A DNA stretch of 64,000 nucleotides from JBBQZO01 sp038207625 (GTDB lineage: Bacteria > Pseudomonadota > Gammaproteobacteria > Burkholderiales > Burkholderiaceae_D). Below, in pieces: positions 54,104-62,995 of the stretch. A program made the translations under genes and the position numbers. The DNA is taken from positions 1 to 64,000 of the forward strand of contig JBBQZO010000007.1 in assembly GCA_038207625.1 (NCBI GenBank), given 5' to 3'. The notes under the pieces are model-generated. The model did not search any database. It saw only the letters and a list, made by a program, of their open reading frames with translations, and was not told the origin of the DNA. The first letter of the stretch is position 1. Every line of letters begins with the position of its first letter.

Positions 54104-55225
54104 ATGGAATACAGTCCTCCGCCGCTCTTTAAACAAGGTGCCCCAGCGCGGGTCAAGGTGACGGTTTTTGCATTGATTTCGATCGCTTTGCTGATGATCG
54201 ATTCGCGCCTGCACTCGCTGGCGACGGTGCGCCAGGTGGCCGGCACCATCCTCTATCCATTCCAGATGATCGCGCTGGTGCCGCGCGACGCCGCCGCCCG
54301 CATGGGCGGCTATTTCTCGTCGCTGACGACGCTGGAAAAAGAAGTGCGCGAGCTCAAGCGCCAGCAGATCGCCACCGCCCAGACCATGCAGCAAGCCCAG
54401 CTCTACATGACCGAGAACATCCAGTTGCGCAAGCTGATGGCGGCGCGCCAGGAGTTGCCGGTCACCTCGATGATGGGCGAGATCCTGTACGACGCGCGCG
54501 ACGCGTCGACCCGCAAGGTGGTGCTCGATCGCGGCATCCAGCAGGGCGTCACGCTCGGCTTGCCGGTGATCGACAACCTCGGCGTGGTCGGCCAGGTGAC
54601 CCGGATTTTCCCGTTCACGTCGGAAGTGACGCTGTTGACCGACAAGGACCAGGCCATTCCCGTGCAGGTGCTGCGCAACGGCTTGCGCAGCGTCGCCTAC
54701 GGGCGCGGCCAGAGCGGTCTGCTCGATTTGCGCTTCATGGCGCCCAACGCCGACATCGAGGTCGGTGACGTGCTGATCACCTCGGGCATCGACGGCGTGT
54801 ACCCGGCCGGGCTGGCCGTGGCCAAGGTGGTGCAGGTGGAAAACACCTCGGCCGGCGCGTTCGGGCGGGTGGTGTGCCAGCCGTTGGCGGGCATCGACCG
54901 CAACCGCCAGTTGCTGATCCTGATGGCGCGCCCCGGCATGCCGCCGCGTCCCGGCGACGAGGACGTGAAGACGGGCAAAAAGCGCGTGTTGCCAAAAATG
55001 ACGCCGATCCGCGATCCGTCCGAAGCGATCACGGCAGCGCCCGTCGCCGGCGCCGCTGGCGTCGCTGCGCCCGCTGGCGCCAAACCGGCCGTACCGCATC
55101 GGCCCGTGGCGGGCATGCCGGTCGCGCCGCCGCCCGCGCCCGTGGCCGCGCCAGCGGTGCCGCCTGCGCCGGTCGTGCCGGTCGCTGCGCCGGCCTCACC
55201 CAAGCCTAAGGACAGCGAACAATGA
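54104..55225 (+). CDS. mreC: Rod shape-determining protein MreC
   Basis: Periplasmic elongasome protein with one N-terminal transmembrane segment (VTVFALISIALLMIDS), a coiled coil (LEKEVRELKRQQI region, about 75-110) and a beta domain (VIDNLGVVGQV, DVLITSGIDGVYPAGL). It has 373 aa; the last 75 residues are a low-complexity Ala/Pro tail. ATG at 54104 is chosen over TTG at 54095. It overlaps mreD by 4 nt. Confidence 0.96.
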   Translation: MEYSPPPLFKQGAPARVKVTVFALISIALLMIDSRLHSLATVRQVAGTILYPFQMIALVPRDAAARMGGYFSSLTTLEKEVRELKRQQIATAQTMQQAQLYMTENIQLRKLMAARQELPVTSMMGEILYDARDASTRKVVLDRGIQQGVTLGLPVIDNLGVVGQVTRIFPFTSEVTLLTDKDQAIPVQVLRNGLRSVAYGRGQSGLLDLRFMAPNADIEVGDVLITSGIDGVYPAGLAVAKVVQVENTSAGAFGRVVCQPLAGIDRNRQLLILMARPGMPPRPGDEDVKTGKKRVLPKMTPIRDPSEAITAAPVAGAAGVAAPAGAKPAVPHRPVAGMPVAPPPAPVAAPAVPPAPVVPVAAPASPKPKDSEQ

Positions 55226-55734
55226 GTCGTCCGCACTATATTTTGCTGCCGGTCAGCCCGCTGTTCATCGGCATTAGCCTCACCTGCGCGTTCATGCTCA
55301 ACTTGCTGCCCTGGGGCCGTCTGATCGGCACGCCCGACTTCGTCGCGCTGGTGCTGGTGTTCTGGGGTATCCATCAGCCGCGCAAGGTCGGCATCGGCCT
55401 GGCGTTCTTCATGGGCCTGCTGATGGATGTGCACGAGGCCACGCTGCTGGGCGAGAACGCGCTGGCCTATACGCTGCTGTCGTATTTCGCGATCATGGTG
55501 CACCGGCGCGTGCTGTGGTTCCCGGTGCTCACGCAAACGCTGCATGTGTTCCCCTTGCTGCTGTTCGCCCAGGCGGTGCAGGTGCTGGTACGCTTCGTGG
55601 TGTCCGGTAAATTCCCCGGCTGGCTCAGTTTTGTCGATAGCGGCATCTCGGTTGCGATGTGGCCGGTGGTGACCTGGCTGTTGCTGGCGCCGCAGCGGCG
55701 CGCGGTGGACCGCGACCACACCCGTCCAATTTAA
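55222..55734 (+). CDS. mreD: Rod shape-determining protein MreD
   Basis: Integral membrane elongasome protein, 170 aa, about five helices. LLPVSPLFIGISLTCAFMLNLLPWG and FFMGLLMDVHEATLLGENALAY match MreD. It overlaps mreC (ATGA) and is 11 nt from mrdA. Confidence 0.95.
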   Translation: MSRPHYILLPVSPLFIGISLTCAFMLNLLPWGRLIGTPDFVALVLVFWGIHQPRKVGIGLAFFMGLLMDVHEATLLGENALAYTLLSYFAIMVHRRVLWFPVLTQTLHVFPLLLFAQAVQVLVRFVVSGKFPGWLSFVDSGISVAMWPVVTWLLLAPQRRAVDRDHTRPI

Positions 55735-55745
55735 GGCTCCGTCCC

Positions 55746-57734
55746 ATGACTGAGATGAAAAACACGGAACGGGAGCTGCACTTCTTCCGTCAGCGCCTGG
55801 TGGCCGTGGGCGCCTTCGTGTTTGTCTGCTTCTCTTTGCTGGTGGCGCGCTTCGTGTGGCTGCAGGTGATCAAACACGCCGACTACGCCGCCCAGGCCGA
55901 GGAAAATCGCATCGCGATCGTGCCCATCGTGCCCAATCGCGGCCTGATCGTCGACCGCAACGGCGTCGTGCTGGCGCGTAACTACTCGGCTTACACGCTG
56001 GAGATCACGCCGTCCAAGCTGACCGCCACGCTCGACTCGGTGATCGACGAACTGGCCACGCTCGTTGAAGTCGAGGCGAAGGACCGCAAGCGCTTCAAGC
56101 GCCTGTTGGAAGAATCGAAAAATTTCGAGAGCGTGCCGCTGCGCTCGCGCCTGTCGGACGAAGAAGTGGCGCGCTTTACTGCGCAGCGCTTCCGCTTTCC
56201 CGGCGTGGAGGTGCAGGCGCGTCTGTTTCGTCAATATCCGATGGGCGAGATGGCATCGCACGTGATCGGCTTCATCGGGCGCATCAACCAGAGCGAGGCC
56301 GATGCGCTCGATGGCACCGACGACGAGGCCAACTACAAAGGCACCGACCACATCGGCAAGGAAGGGCTGGAAAAAAGCTACGAGCGCAAGCTGCACGGCG
56401 TGACCGGCTACGAGGAAGTGGAAAAATCGGCCGGCGGGCGCGCCATCCGCACGCTCTCGCACACGCCGGCCGTCTCGGGCAGCAATCTGATCCTGTCGAT
56501 CGACATCGAGCTGCAAAAGGTGATCGAGGAAGCCTTCGGCGAGTGGCGCGGCGCGCTGGTGGCGATCGAGCCGGAGACGGGCGACATCCTGGCCTACGTG
56601 TCGCGCCCCGGCTTCGACCCGAACCTGTTCGTCGACGGGATCGACGCACAAAGCTGGAATGAACTGAACACGTCGCTGGACCGGCCGATGGTCAACCGTC
56701 CGCTATCGGGCACCTATTCGCCCGGATCGACCTTCAAGCCCTTCATGGCGCTGGCCGCGCTGGAACTGGGCAAGCGCACGCCCAGCCAGGCGATCTCCGA
56801 CAGCGGCTCGTTCACGCTGGGCGGGCACAAGTTCCGCGACGATAATCCGAACGGGCACGGCACGGTCGACATGTACAAGTCGATCGTCGCCTCGTGCGAC
56901 ACCTACTACTACATGCTGGGGCACGACCTAGGCATCGACGCGATCCACGACTTCATGCTGCCGTTCGGCTTCGGCCAGCTGACCGGCATCGATCTCGAGC
57001 ACGAGAAGCCGGGCGTGCTGCCGTCGCAGGAGTGGAAGAAAGAGCGCTTCAAGCACAACAAGAGCATGCAGAAGTGGGTCGGCGGCGACACCATCTCGGT
57101 GTCGATCGGGCAGGGTTTCAACAGCTACACGCCGCTGCAACTGGCGCACGCGATCGCCACGCTGGCCAACAACGGCGTCGACATGAAGCCGCATCTGGTG
57201 AAGATCATCGAGGACGGCACCACCCATGCGCGCACGCTGACGGTGGCCAAGCCGCGTGCGGTCATTCCGCTCAAGCAGGAAAACATCGACATCATCAAAA
57301 ACGCGATGGTGGGCGTGACGCAGGAAACCATCGGCACCGGTTTCAAAGCCTTCCAGGGCGCCGGCTACGTCTCGGCCGGCAAGACCGGCACCGCCCAGGT
57401 GATCGCGATCAAGAAGAACGAGAAGTACAATGCCAGCCTGACGGCCGAGCGCTTTCGCGACAACGCGCTGTACACGGCGTTCGCGCCGGCCGACAAGCCG
57501 CGCATCGCCATCGCGATCGTCGTCGAGAATGCCGGCTTCGGCGCCGGCGTGGCCGCACCCATCGTGCGCAAGGCCCTCGACTACTACCTGTTGGGCAAGC
57601 GCCCGGCCGGCAAGGAGTTGACCAAGGTGCCCAAAGAGGATGCCGAGCTCGAGCCGGTCGAGGAATTCAAGGTCAATACCGGCATCGGGATCGAGCACAA
57701 GCCGGGCGGTGAATCGCCGGGCAACAAGGAGTGA
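55746..57734 (+). CDS. mrdA: Penicillin-binding protein 2
   Basis: D,D-transpeptidase of the elongasome. It has 662 aa: one N-terminal transmembrane segment (about 20-42), a pedestal domain, and the transpeptidase domain. Active-site motifs are complete: S328-T-F-K331 in PGSTFKP, S383-C-D385 and K546-T-G in AGKTGTAQ. It is slightly longer at the C-terminus than the E. coli enzyme. rodA starts 4 nt after its stop. Confidence 0.97.
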   Translation: MTEMKNTERELHFFRQRLVAVGAFVFVCFSLLVARFVWLQVIKHADYAAQAEENRIAIVPIVPNRGLIVDRNGVVLARNYSAYTLEITPSKLTATLDSVIDELATLVEVEAKDRKRFKRLLEESKNFESVPLRSRLSDEEVARFTAQRFRFPGVEVQARLFRQYPMGEMASHVIGFIGRINQSEADALDGTDDEANYKGTDHIGKEGLEKSYERKLHGVTGYEEVEKSAGGRAIRTLSHTPAVSGSNLILSIDIELQKVIEEAFGEWRGALVAIEPETGDILAYVSRPGFDPNLFVDGIDAQSWNELNTSLDRPMVNRPLSGTYSPGSTFKPFMALAALELGKRTPSQAISDSGSFTLGGHKFRDDNPNGHGTVDMYKSIVASCDTYYYMLGHDLGIDAIHDFMLPFGFGQLTGIDLEHEKPGVLPSQEWKKERFKHNKSMQKWVGGDTISVSIGQGFNSYTPLQLAHAIATLANNGVDMKPHLVKIIEDGTTHARTLTVAKPRAVIPLKQENIDIIKNAMVGVTQETIGTGFKAFQGAGYVSAGKTGTAQVIAIKKNEKYNASLTAERFRDNALYTAFAPADKPRIAIAIVVENAGFGAGVAAPIVRKALDYYLLGKRPAGKELTKVPKEDAELEPVEEFKVNTGIGIEHKPGGESPGNKE

Positions 57735-57738
57735 TGCG

Positions 57739-58851
57739 ATGCGCATGAACGAACGACGTTCGCTGTGGCGCCGGATGCGGCCCTATTTTGTGGTGTTTGA
57801 CGGCCCGCTGGCGCTGTTCATCTTCCTGTTGCTGTCGACTGGAATGGTGACGCTGTATTCGGCCGGGATGGATTTTCCCGGCCGCGTCGAAGGACAGATG
57901 CGCAACATCGTGCTGGCCTTCGCGGTGATGTGGGTGGCGGCCAATGTGTCGCCGCAGACCTTGATGCGCCTGGCCGTGCCGATCTACACGCTCGGCGTGA
58001 CGCTGCTGGTCGCGGTGGTGCTGTTTGGCGTCGTCAAGAAGGGCGCGCGGCGCTGGCTGTATGTCGGCTTCGATTTCCAGCCGTCCGAGATCATGAAGAT
58101 CGCCATGCCGCTGATGCTGGCCTGGTTCTTCCAGCAGCGTGCCGGCATGCTGCGCTGGCATTCCTTCCTGACGGCGGCCGTGCTGCTGGCCATTCCGGTG
58201 GGACTGATCGCCAAGCAGCCCGACCTGGGCACGGCCTTGCTGGTGCTGGCGGCCGGTTTCTACGTGATTTTTCTCGCCGGCCTGTCGTGGAAGACGCTGG
58301 CCGGCCTGGCCGTGAGCGTGGCGGCCAGCCTGCCGGTGGTCTGGTCGATGCTGCACGACTATCAGCGCGAGCGGGTACACATGCTGATCGACCCGAGCTC
58401 CGACCCGCTGGGCAAGGGTTTTCATATCATCCAGTCGACCATCGCGGTCGGCTCCGGCGGCATGCTGGGCAAGGGCTGGATGCAGGGCACTCAGGGGCGC
58501 CTGGAATTCATCCCCGAACGCACCACCGACTTCATCTTCGCCGTCTATTCGGAGGAGTTTGGCCTGGCTGGCAATCTGTTTTTGATGTTTCTGTACCTGC
58601 TGTTGATCGGGCGCGGCCTGATCATCGCGGCCAACGCGCCGACCTTTTTTACGCGTCTGCTGGCCGGTTCGATCACGATGATTTTCTTTACCTACGCCTT
58701 CGTCAACATGGGCATGGTCAGCGGCATTCTGCCGGTGGTGGGCGTGCCCTTGCCGTTCATGAGCTACGGCGGCACTGCCTTGTGCACGCTGGGCCTGGGC
58801 GCCGGTATCTTGATGAGCATTCAGCGCCACCGCACCTTGGTGCAAACATGA
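57739..58851 (+). CDS. rodA: Peptidoglycan glycosyltransferase RodA
   Basis: SEDS-family polymerase that makes glycan strands with PBP2. It has 370 aa and about ten helices. KKGARRWLYVGFDFQPSEIMK, KQPDLGTALLVL and the WMQGTQGRLEFIPERTTDFIF and LPFMSYGGTA segments carry the family signature. ATG at 57739 lies 7 nt after AAGGAG. It overlaps rlpA by 4 nt. Confidence 0.97.
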   Translation: MRMNERRSLWRRMRPYFVVFDGPLALFIFLLLSTGMVTLYSAGMDFPGRVEGQMRNIVLAFAVMWVAANVSPQTLMRLAVPIYTLGVTLLVAVVLFGVVKKGARRWLYVGFDFQPSEIMKIAMPLMLAWFFQQRAGMLRWHSFLTAAVLLAIPVGLIAKQPDLGTALLVLAAGFYVIFLAGLSWKTLAGLAVSVAASLPVVWSMLHDYQRERVHMLIDPSSDPLGKGFHIIQSTIAVGSGGMLGKGWMQGTQGRLEFIPERTTDFIFAVYSEEFGLAGNLFLMFLYLLLIGRGLIIAANAPTFFTRLLAGSITMIFFTYAFVNMGMVSGILPVVGVPLPFMSYGGTALCTLGLGAGILMSIQRHRTLVQT

Positions 58852-60131
58852 TGCGCCGCATGCGCATCGGCAGTGCGCTGCTGGCGCTGGCGCTGGGCGG
58901 GTGCGCCAGCGTGGTGGCGCCGCCGCAGCGCGCCGGCACGCCCGCGGCAACGGTCGCGGCGGGCCACCCGGCCGTGCCCGACCCGGCGCTGCCGGTGCTG
59001 CCGGCGGCCGGCTCCGGCCATGGCGCGTATTACCAGGACGACGGTCCGGGCGAAAACCCGCCAGCCGGCTTGCTCGATGTGGGCGACGCCGAAGCGCGTG
59101 TGGAACCGTACTCGCTGCGCGCCAACCGTCCTTACGTGGTGTTCGGTAAAACCTATACGCCGCTCACCCATACCGAGGAATTCACCCAGCGCGGCGTAGC
59201 GAGCTGGTATGGCAAGAAATTCCACGGCCAGCGCACCTCGTCGGGCGAGCTGTACGATATGTACAAGATGACGGCAGCCCACCCGACACTGCCGATACCA
59301 TCGTATGCGCGTGTGACCAGCCAGGTCAGCGGCAAGCAGGTGATTGTGCGCATCAACGACCGCGGACCATTCCACGCCAAGCGCGTCATCGACGTGTCGT
59401 ACACGGCGGCCTTGAAGTTGGGCCTGTTAGGCGCCGGTAGTCACGAAGTGAAGATCGAGCGCTTGCTGCCGGCCGAGATCTACCGCATGGCCGCCCAGCG
59501 CGCGCGCGCCGGCGAGGCCGGGACGACAGTTGCCGAACCGGTCGCGCCCGCCGTCGCGTCCGCCCCCGCGGTCGCGCCGGCACCGGCCGTCGCGCTGGCA
59601 ACCGTGGTTGCGCCGGCACCGGCTGTTGCGCTGGCAACCGTGGTCGCGGCGGCGCCGGTACGGGCCGGATCGGGCGCCCGGGCGGCAGCGCGCAGCACAG
59701 CACGCGCTGCCGCCGCCATGCCGCCCGTCGTCGCCGGCGCGGTCGCGCCGCTCGCCGCGGCGTCTCAGGCTGATCCGGACATGGCGGCCCTGATGCTGGA
59801 GAACCGCATGCCGCAGACGGGCGACTTGGTCGCCATCAATGCCGCCTCGCCGGCTGCGGTGTTCACCGAAGAGGCGGCGGCCAGCGCCAACGGCCAGGCC
59901 ACCGGCGCCTACTATCTGCAACTGGGCTCCTACGGTCGCCTCGACAACGCGCAGAGCGCGCGCAGCCGGCTGGCGCAAGCGGGCGCCGCGCTCGGCGCGC
60001 TCGAAGTGGTGTTGGTTGGCAAGTTGCACCGCCTGTTCAGCGGCCCGTTCCGCAGCCGCGCGGACGCCCAGGCCGCCGCGCAAGCCGTGCCGCCGGCGCT
60101 GAACCTGAAGCCGATCGTCATACAGCGCTAA
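58848..60131 (+). CDS. rlpA: RlpA-type septal-ring lytic transglycosylase, lipoprotein
   Basis: Outer-membrane lipoprotein with a double-psi beta-barrel domain and a C-terminal SPOR domain. The lipobox is LALGGCAS (Cys at about 19). The DPBB region has GVASWYGKKFHGQRTSSGELYDM, ARVT and VRINDRGPF with the catalytic residues; the SPOR domain (about 348-427) starts YYLQLGSYGR and binds denuded glycan. The linker between them is Ala/Pro-rich and contains a tandem repeat. It has 427 aa. Overlaps rodA. Confidence 0.94.
   Translation: MMRRMRIGSALLALALGGCASVVAPPQRAGTPAATVAAGHPAVPDPALPVLPAAGSGHGAYYQDDGPGENPPAGLLDVGDAEARVEPYSLRANRPYVVFGKTYTPLTHTEEFTQRGVASWYGKKFHGQRTSSGELYDMYKMTAAHPTLPIPSYARVTSQVSGKQVIVRINDRGPFHAKRVIDVSYTAALKLGLLGAGSHEVKIERLLPAEIYRMAAQRARAGEAGTTVAEPVAPAVASAPAVAPAPAVALATVVAPAPAVALATVVAAAPVRAGSGARAAARSTARAAAAMPPVVAGAVAPLAAASQADPDMAALMLENRMPQTGDLVAINAASPAAVFTEEAAASANGQATGAYYLQLGSYGRLDNAQSARSRLAQAGAALGALEVVLVGKLHRLFSGPFRSRADAQAAAQAVPPALNLKPIVIQR
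59575..59646 (+). repeat. Tandem 36-bp repeat in the rlpA linker
   Basis: Two adjacent copies of a 36-bp unit (59575-59610 and 59611-59646) encode APAPAVALATVV twice with three base differences. This is a likely site of length variation by slippage. Confidence 0.85.
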
Positions 60132-60162
60132 GCGCCAGCGCGCGCCGCTTGCCCGCGTATCG

Positions 60163-61326
60163 CTACGACGCGTAGATGCCGGCACGCGGCAGCAATTCGC
60201 CCAGCACCAGGTTGCGCTGTTCGCGTGCCGCGTCGTGAAAGCGCTTGTAATCGCTGTCCAGGAACGCGCTCGGCGAGCCGCACTCGATCGGCGTGTCGCG
60301 CCCGAGCGCATCGGCCGCCGCCGACGTTTTATCGAGCAGCGTTTGGACTTCCTTGCCGCTGAAGGCGAGAAATCTATCGACATAACTGTCGCCGTGTGCG
60401 CTGACGCGCTCGGCCAGTTTGCGCTTGCACGCGTCGAGCCACTGGACATACGCCTCGCCCAGCGCCAGCTGCTTCCATGAGCCGCGCGCGCCCCCTTCGT
60501 AGTCCAACTGTTGAGCGCCCAGAGCGAACCGGTCTGCCGCCAGCAGCGCCAGCCATTGCGCGTGCCGGCGCGCGCCGTCGGGGTCGCGGATGGTGCCGAT
60601 GGCGTGCTCGATCAGCGCCGTCTGGGCCGCCGTCATCCCCGTTACCGGCACTTGCCGGTAACGCTGGAATTCCTCGCACAGACGCTGTGAGGCGCGCAGA
60701 AAGTCGGCCGGATTGTCGCGCTCGATGCGCCGGCCCTGCCAGTCGGTGTACGACCAGACCAGATACGGTTGATCGGGGCAGGTGCCGACCTGGCCATGCC
60801 CGATCGGCGGCACGGGGAGGGCGTCGATGGTCTGGCCGGCGCCGTCGCGCAGCTCGCTGGCGCGATTGATCGGGTGGTGCAGTCCGGCAAAGCCCTGGTG
60901 CGCGAAGGTGTCGATGAACACGTGGGCGGCGATGCCCAGCCGGTGCAGGCCGTGCGGGCAGTCGCGCGCGGCCTGCGCGCCGGCCATCATGCGTTTGGCG
61001 ATCTCGCTGTCCGGGCGGCACACCAGCTTGCGCACGTAGTCGCTGCCGAGCACCGGATTAGCGCCCACCGCGTCGTCGCCCGGCAAGAAATGGAACGGCA
61101 GCCAGCTGGTGGTGTTCTCGTCATTGTCCAGATTGTCCGGATCGCTCATCGGGTGCGCGGTGGCCCAGCGCTGGTAGCGCATGCCGTTGGCAAAGCGGAT
61201 GAAGCCGGACGTCGTCGAGTCGTCCACATACTGGGCCGCATGGGCGATGGTGCTGCTGTCGGCGTGCGCAAAACCGCTGAAGCGGGCGATGACGTAGGTG
61301 GCACAGTGATGGAAGTCAATTTGCAT
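60163..61326 (-). CDS. DUF6765-type, phospholipase C-like zinc-site protein
   Basis: A 387-aa cytoplasmic protein without a signal peptide. The N-terminal MQIDFHHCATYVIARFSGF and HAAQYVDD, then HRLGIAAHVFIDTFAHQGFAG, show His/Asp spacing like the S1/P1 nuclease and phospholipase C metal sites. This matches the family I know as DUF6765. The function is unknown; metal-dependent hydrolase is an inference. It stands alone, convergent with rlpA and divergent from the cyclase gene. The start at 61326 agrees with the family; an extension to 61350 is in frame. Confidence 0.72.
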   Translation of the reverse strand: MQIDFHHCATYVIARFSGFAHADSSTIAHAAQYVDDSTTSGFIRFANGMRYQRWATAHPMSDPDNLDNDENTTSWLPFHFLPGDDAVGANPVLGSDYVRKLVCRPDSEIAKRMMAGAQAARDCPHGLHRLGIAAHVFIDTFAHQGFAGLHHPINRASELRDGAGQTIDALPVPPIGHGQVGTCPDQPYLVWSYTDWQGRRIERDNPADFLRASQRLCEEFQRYRQVPVTGMTAAQTALIEHAIGTIRDPDGARRHAQWLALLAADRFALGAQQLDYEGGARGSWKQLALGEAYVQWLDACKRKLAERVSAHGDSYVDRFLAFSGKEVQTLLDKTSAAADALGRDTPIECGSPSAFLDSDYKRFHDAAREQRNLVLGELLPRAGIYAS

Positions 61327-61689
61327 ACAAACCCCAAGGCTGGAAAACATGGCGCCCGGTATGGCGGACGGGTTCCGAAGCGCAGTCGATTCACCTGCGA
61401 ACGCGCCGACCCAGACTAATCGTTTCGCGCGGACTTGCCAACTTAATTAGATAGTTTTTTTGAAAAGTGTTGCGACGGTTTGCGGCGCGTCTGCCATCGC
61501 GCAAGCGCGCGCCGTGCAGCATGGCACGCGACTTGCGATGTCACGGTTGGTGGATCCGGCGCGTCGCGCCAGCGTCGGTTGGCCGGGCGATGGCGCGACG
61601 CGGCACGCACTGGCGCTCCCGCAAGTGAGACCCGTTCCCGACGCCGGGAACGGGCGCCGCCACCGTGCACATTCATCGTGAAGGAGCCC
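61327..61689. other. Divergent intergenic region
   Basis: No gene is recognised in this 363-nt stretch. A plus-strand open frame runs through it into the cyclase gene but lacks family likeness. TAATTAGATAG around 61444-61454 is an AT-rich island that could hold a promoter; nothing firmer is visible. Confidence 0.3.
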
Positions 61690-62886
61690 ATGCAAGCGAT
61701 CAAGGAACTACTCTGGCATCGCCTGACCGGTCTGATGCAGGGAGAATTGACGCAGAGCGAACTGGGCTGGCTGGCCTTCCCGCATACCCACATGGCACTG
61801 CTGGCGCGCCGGCGCGCCACGCTGATCGTCAACCGGGTACGCCTGTTCGCCTTTCTGTTCGCGGTGTTGACTCCTTTGTGGAGCGCGGTCGATTTCGTCG
61901 TGTTTCCGTTCGCGCTGTGGGCTCAGCTGGCGCTGATGCGCTGCGCCGCCAGCGCCGCGTTCGCCAGCTTGCTGCTGTGCTACCGGCCCAATGGCGACCT
62001 GGCCAACGCCTACCGGGCGATGGCGCTGCTGTTCGCCATTCCAACGGCCTTCTATGTCGGCTCGCACCTGTTGCTGAGCAGTTTCGCGCTCGTTGGCATG
62101 TCCGAAGCGATCGGCGCCGGCTACGCCTTCCTGCCTTTCGTGCTGCTGGCCGGCCTGTCGATCTTTCCGCTGACGCTGCTCGAGAGCATGCTCGCCGCCA
62201 GTCCCATCCTGCTGGCGCAGCTGGTGGCCGGATACTTGAGCTGGCCGTCGATGGACTGGCGGTCGCTCTCCGGCGCCTTCTGGTTGCTGGTGTTGATCAC
62301 CGGTGTGGCCGGGCTGGCTGGCGTGTGCCAGCTGGCATTCATGATCGCGCTGGTGCGCCAGGCGATCCGCGATCCCTTGACCGGCGCGTTTTCGCGCTGC
62401 AGCGGCGAGGAGATCATTGCGCTGCAATTTGCCAATTCTACGCGCAGCGGCGCGCCGCTGACGGTGGCCTTCATCGACCTGGATCACTTCAAGAGCATCA
62501 ACGACCGCGACGGCCACGAGGCCGGCGACGGCGTGCTGATGGCGATGGTCGACATCGTGAGCCGTCACCTGCGCCACGGCGACATGCTGGTGCGCTGGGG
62601 CGGCGAGGAATTCTTGCTGCTCATGCCCGACACCGGCGTGTATCAGGCCGAGCTGGTCATACAGCGCCTGCGCCTGGTTGGCTTCGGGCTGCGCCCGGAC
62701 GGCGCGCCCGTGACCGCCAGCATTGGCCTGGCCGAACGCGACCTCGAGCGGGTGGCTAACTGGCGCGGGTTGGTCGACATCGCCGATCGGCGCATGTACC
62801 GTGCCAAGGAGGGCGGACGCGACCGCGTCGTCAGCCGCGCCAAGGCCACGCTGGCGCTGGCCGCACGCCTGCCCGACGCGGCCTGA
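61690..62886 (+). CDS. Membrane-bound diguanylate cyclase (GGDEF)
   Basis: Makes cyclic-di-GMP. It has 398 aa: about six N-terminal helices (residues 50-230), then a GGDEF domain with DPLTGAFSR, FIDLDHFKSINDRDGHEAGD and the active site GGEEF. The inhibitory I-site RxxD is present as RHGD five residues before GGEEF, so product inhibition is expected. AAGGAG lies 4 nt before ATG 61690. The membrane sensor part is not recognisable. Confidence 0.93.
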   Translation: MQAIKELLWHRLTGLMQGELTQSELGWLAFPHTHMALLARRRATLIVNRVRLFAFLFAVLTPLWSAVDFVVFPFALWAQLALMRCAASAAFASLLLCYRPNGDLANAYRAMALLFAIPTAFYVGSHLLLSSFALVGMSEAIGAGYAFLPFVLLAGLSIFPLTLLESMLAASPILLAQLVAGYLSWPSMDWRSLSGAFWLLVLITGVAGLAGVCQLAFMIALVRQAIRDPLTGAFSRCSGEEIIALQFANSTRSGAPLTVAFIDLDHFKSINDRDGHEAGDGVLMAMVDIVSRHLRHGDMLVRWGGEEFLLLMPDTGVYQAELVIQRLRLVGFGLRPDGAPVTASIGLAERDLERVANWRGLVDIADRRMYRAKEGGRDRVVSRAKATLALAARLPDAA

Positions 62887-62995
62887 CGCGCCGCCGTCGC
62901 GCCGTGTGGCCGCGCGCCACCGGCGTGTCGGTCCGCCACGGTGTGGCGCGCGCACGGGTCTAGGGGGGCGCGCCAGAACGCACCGCTGGCCAAGC

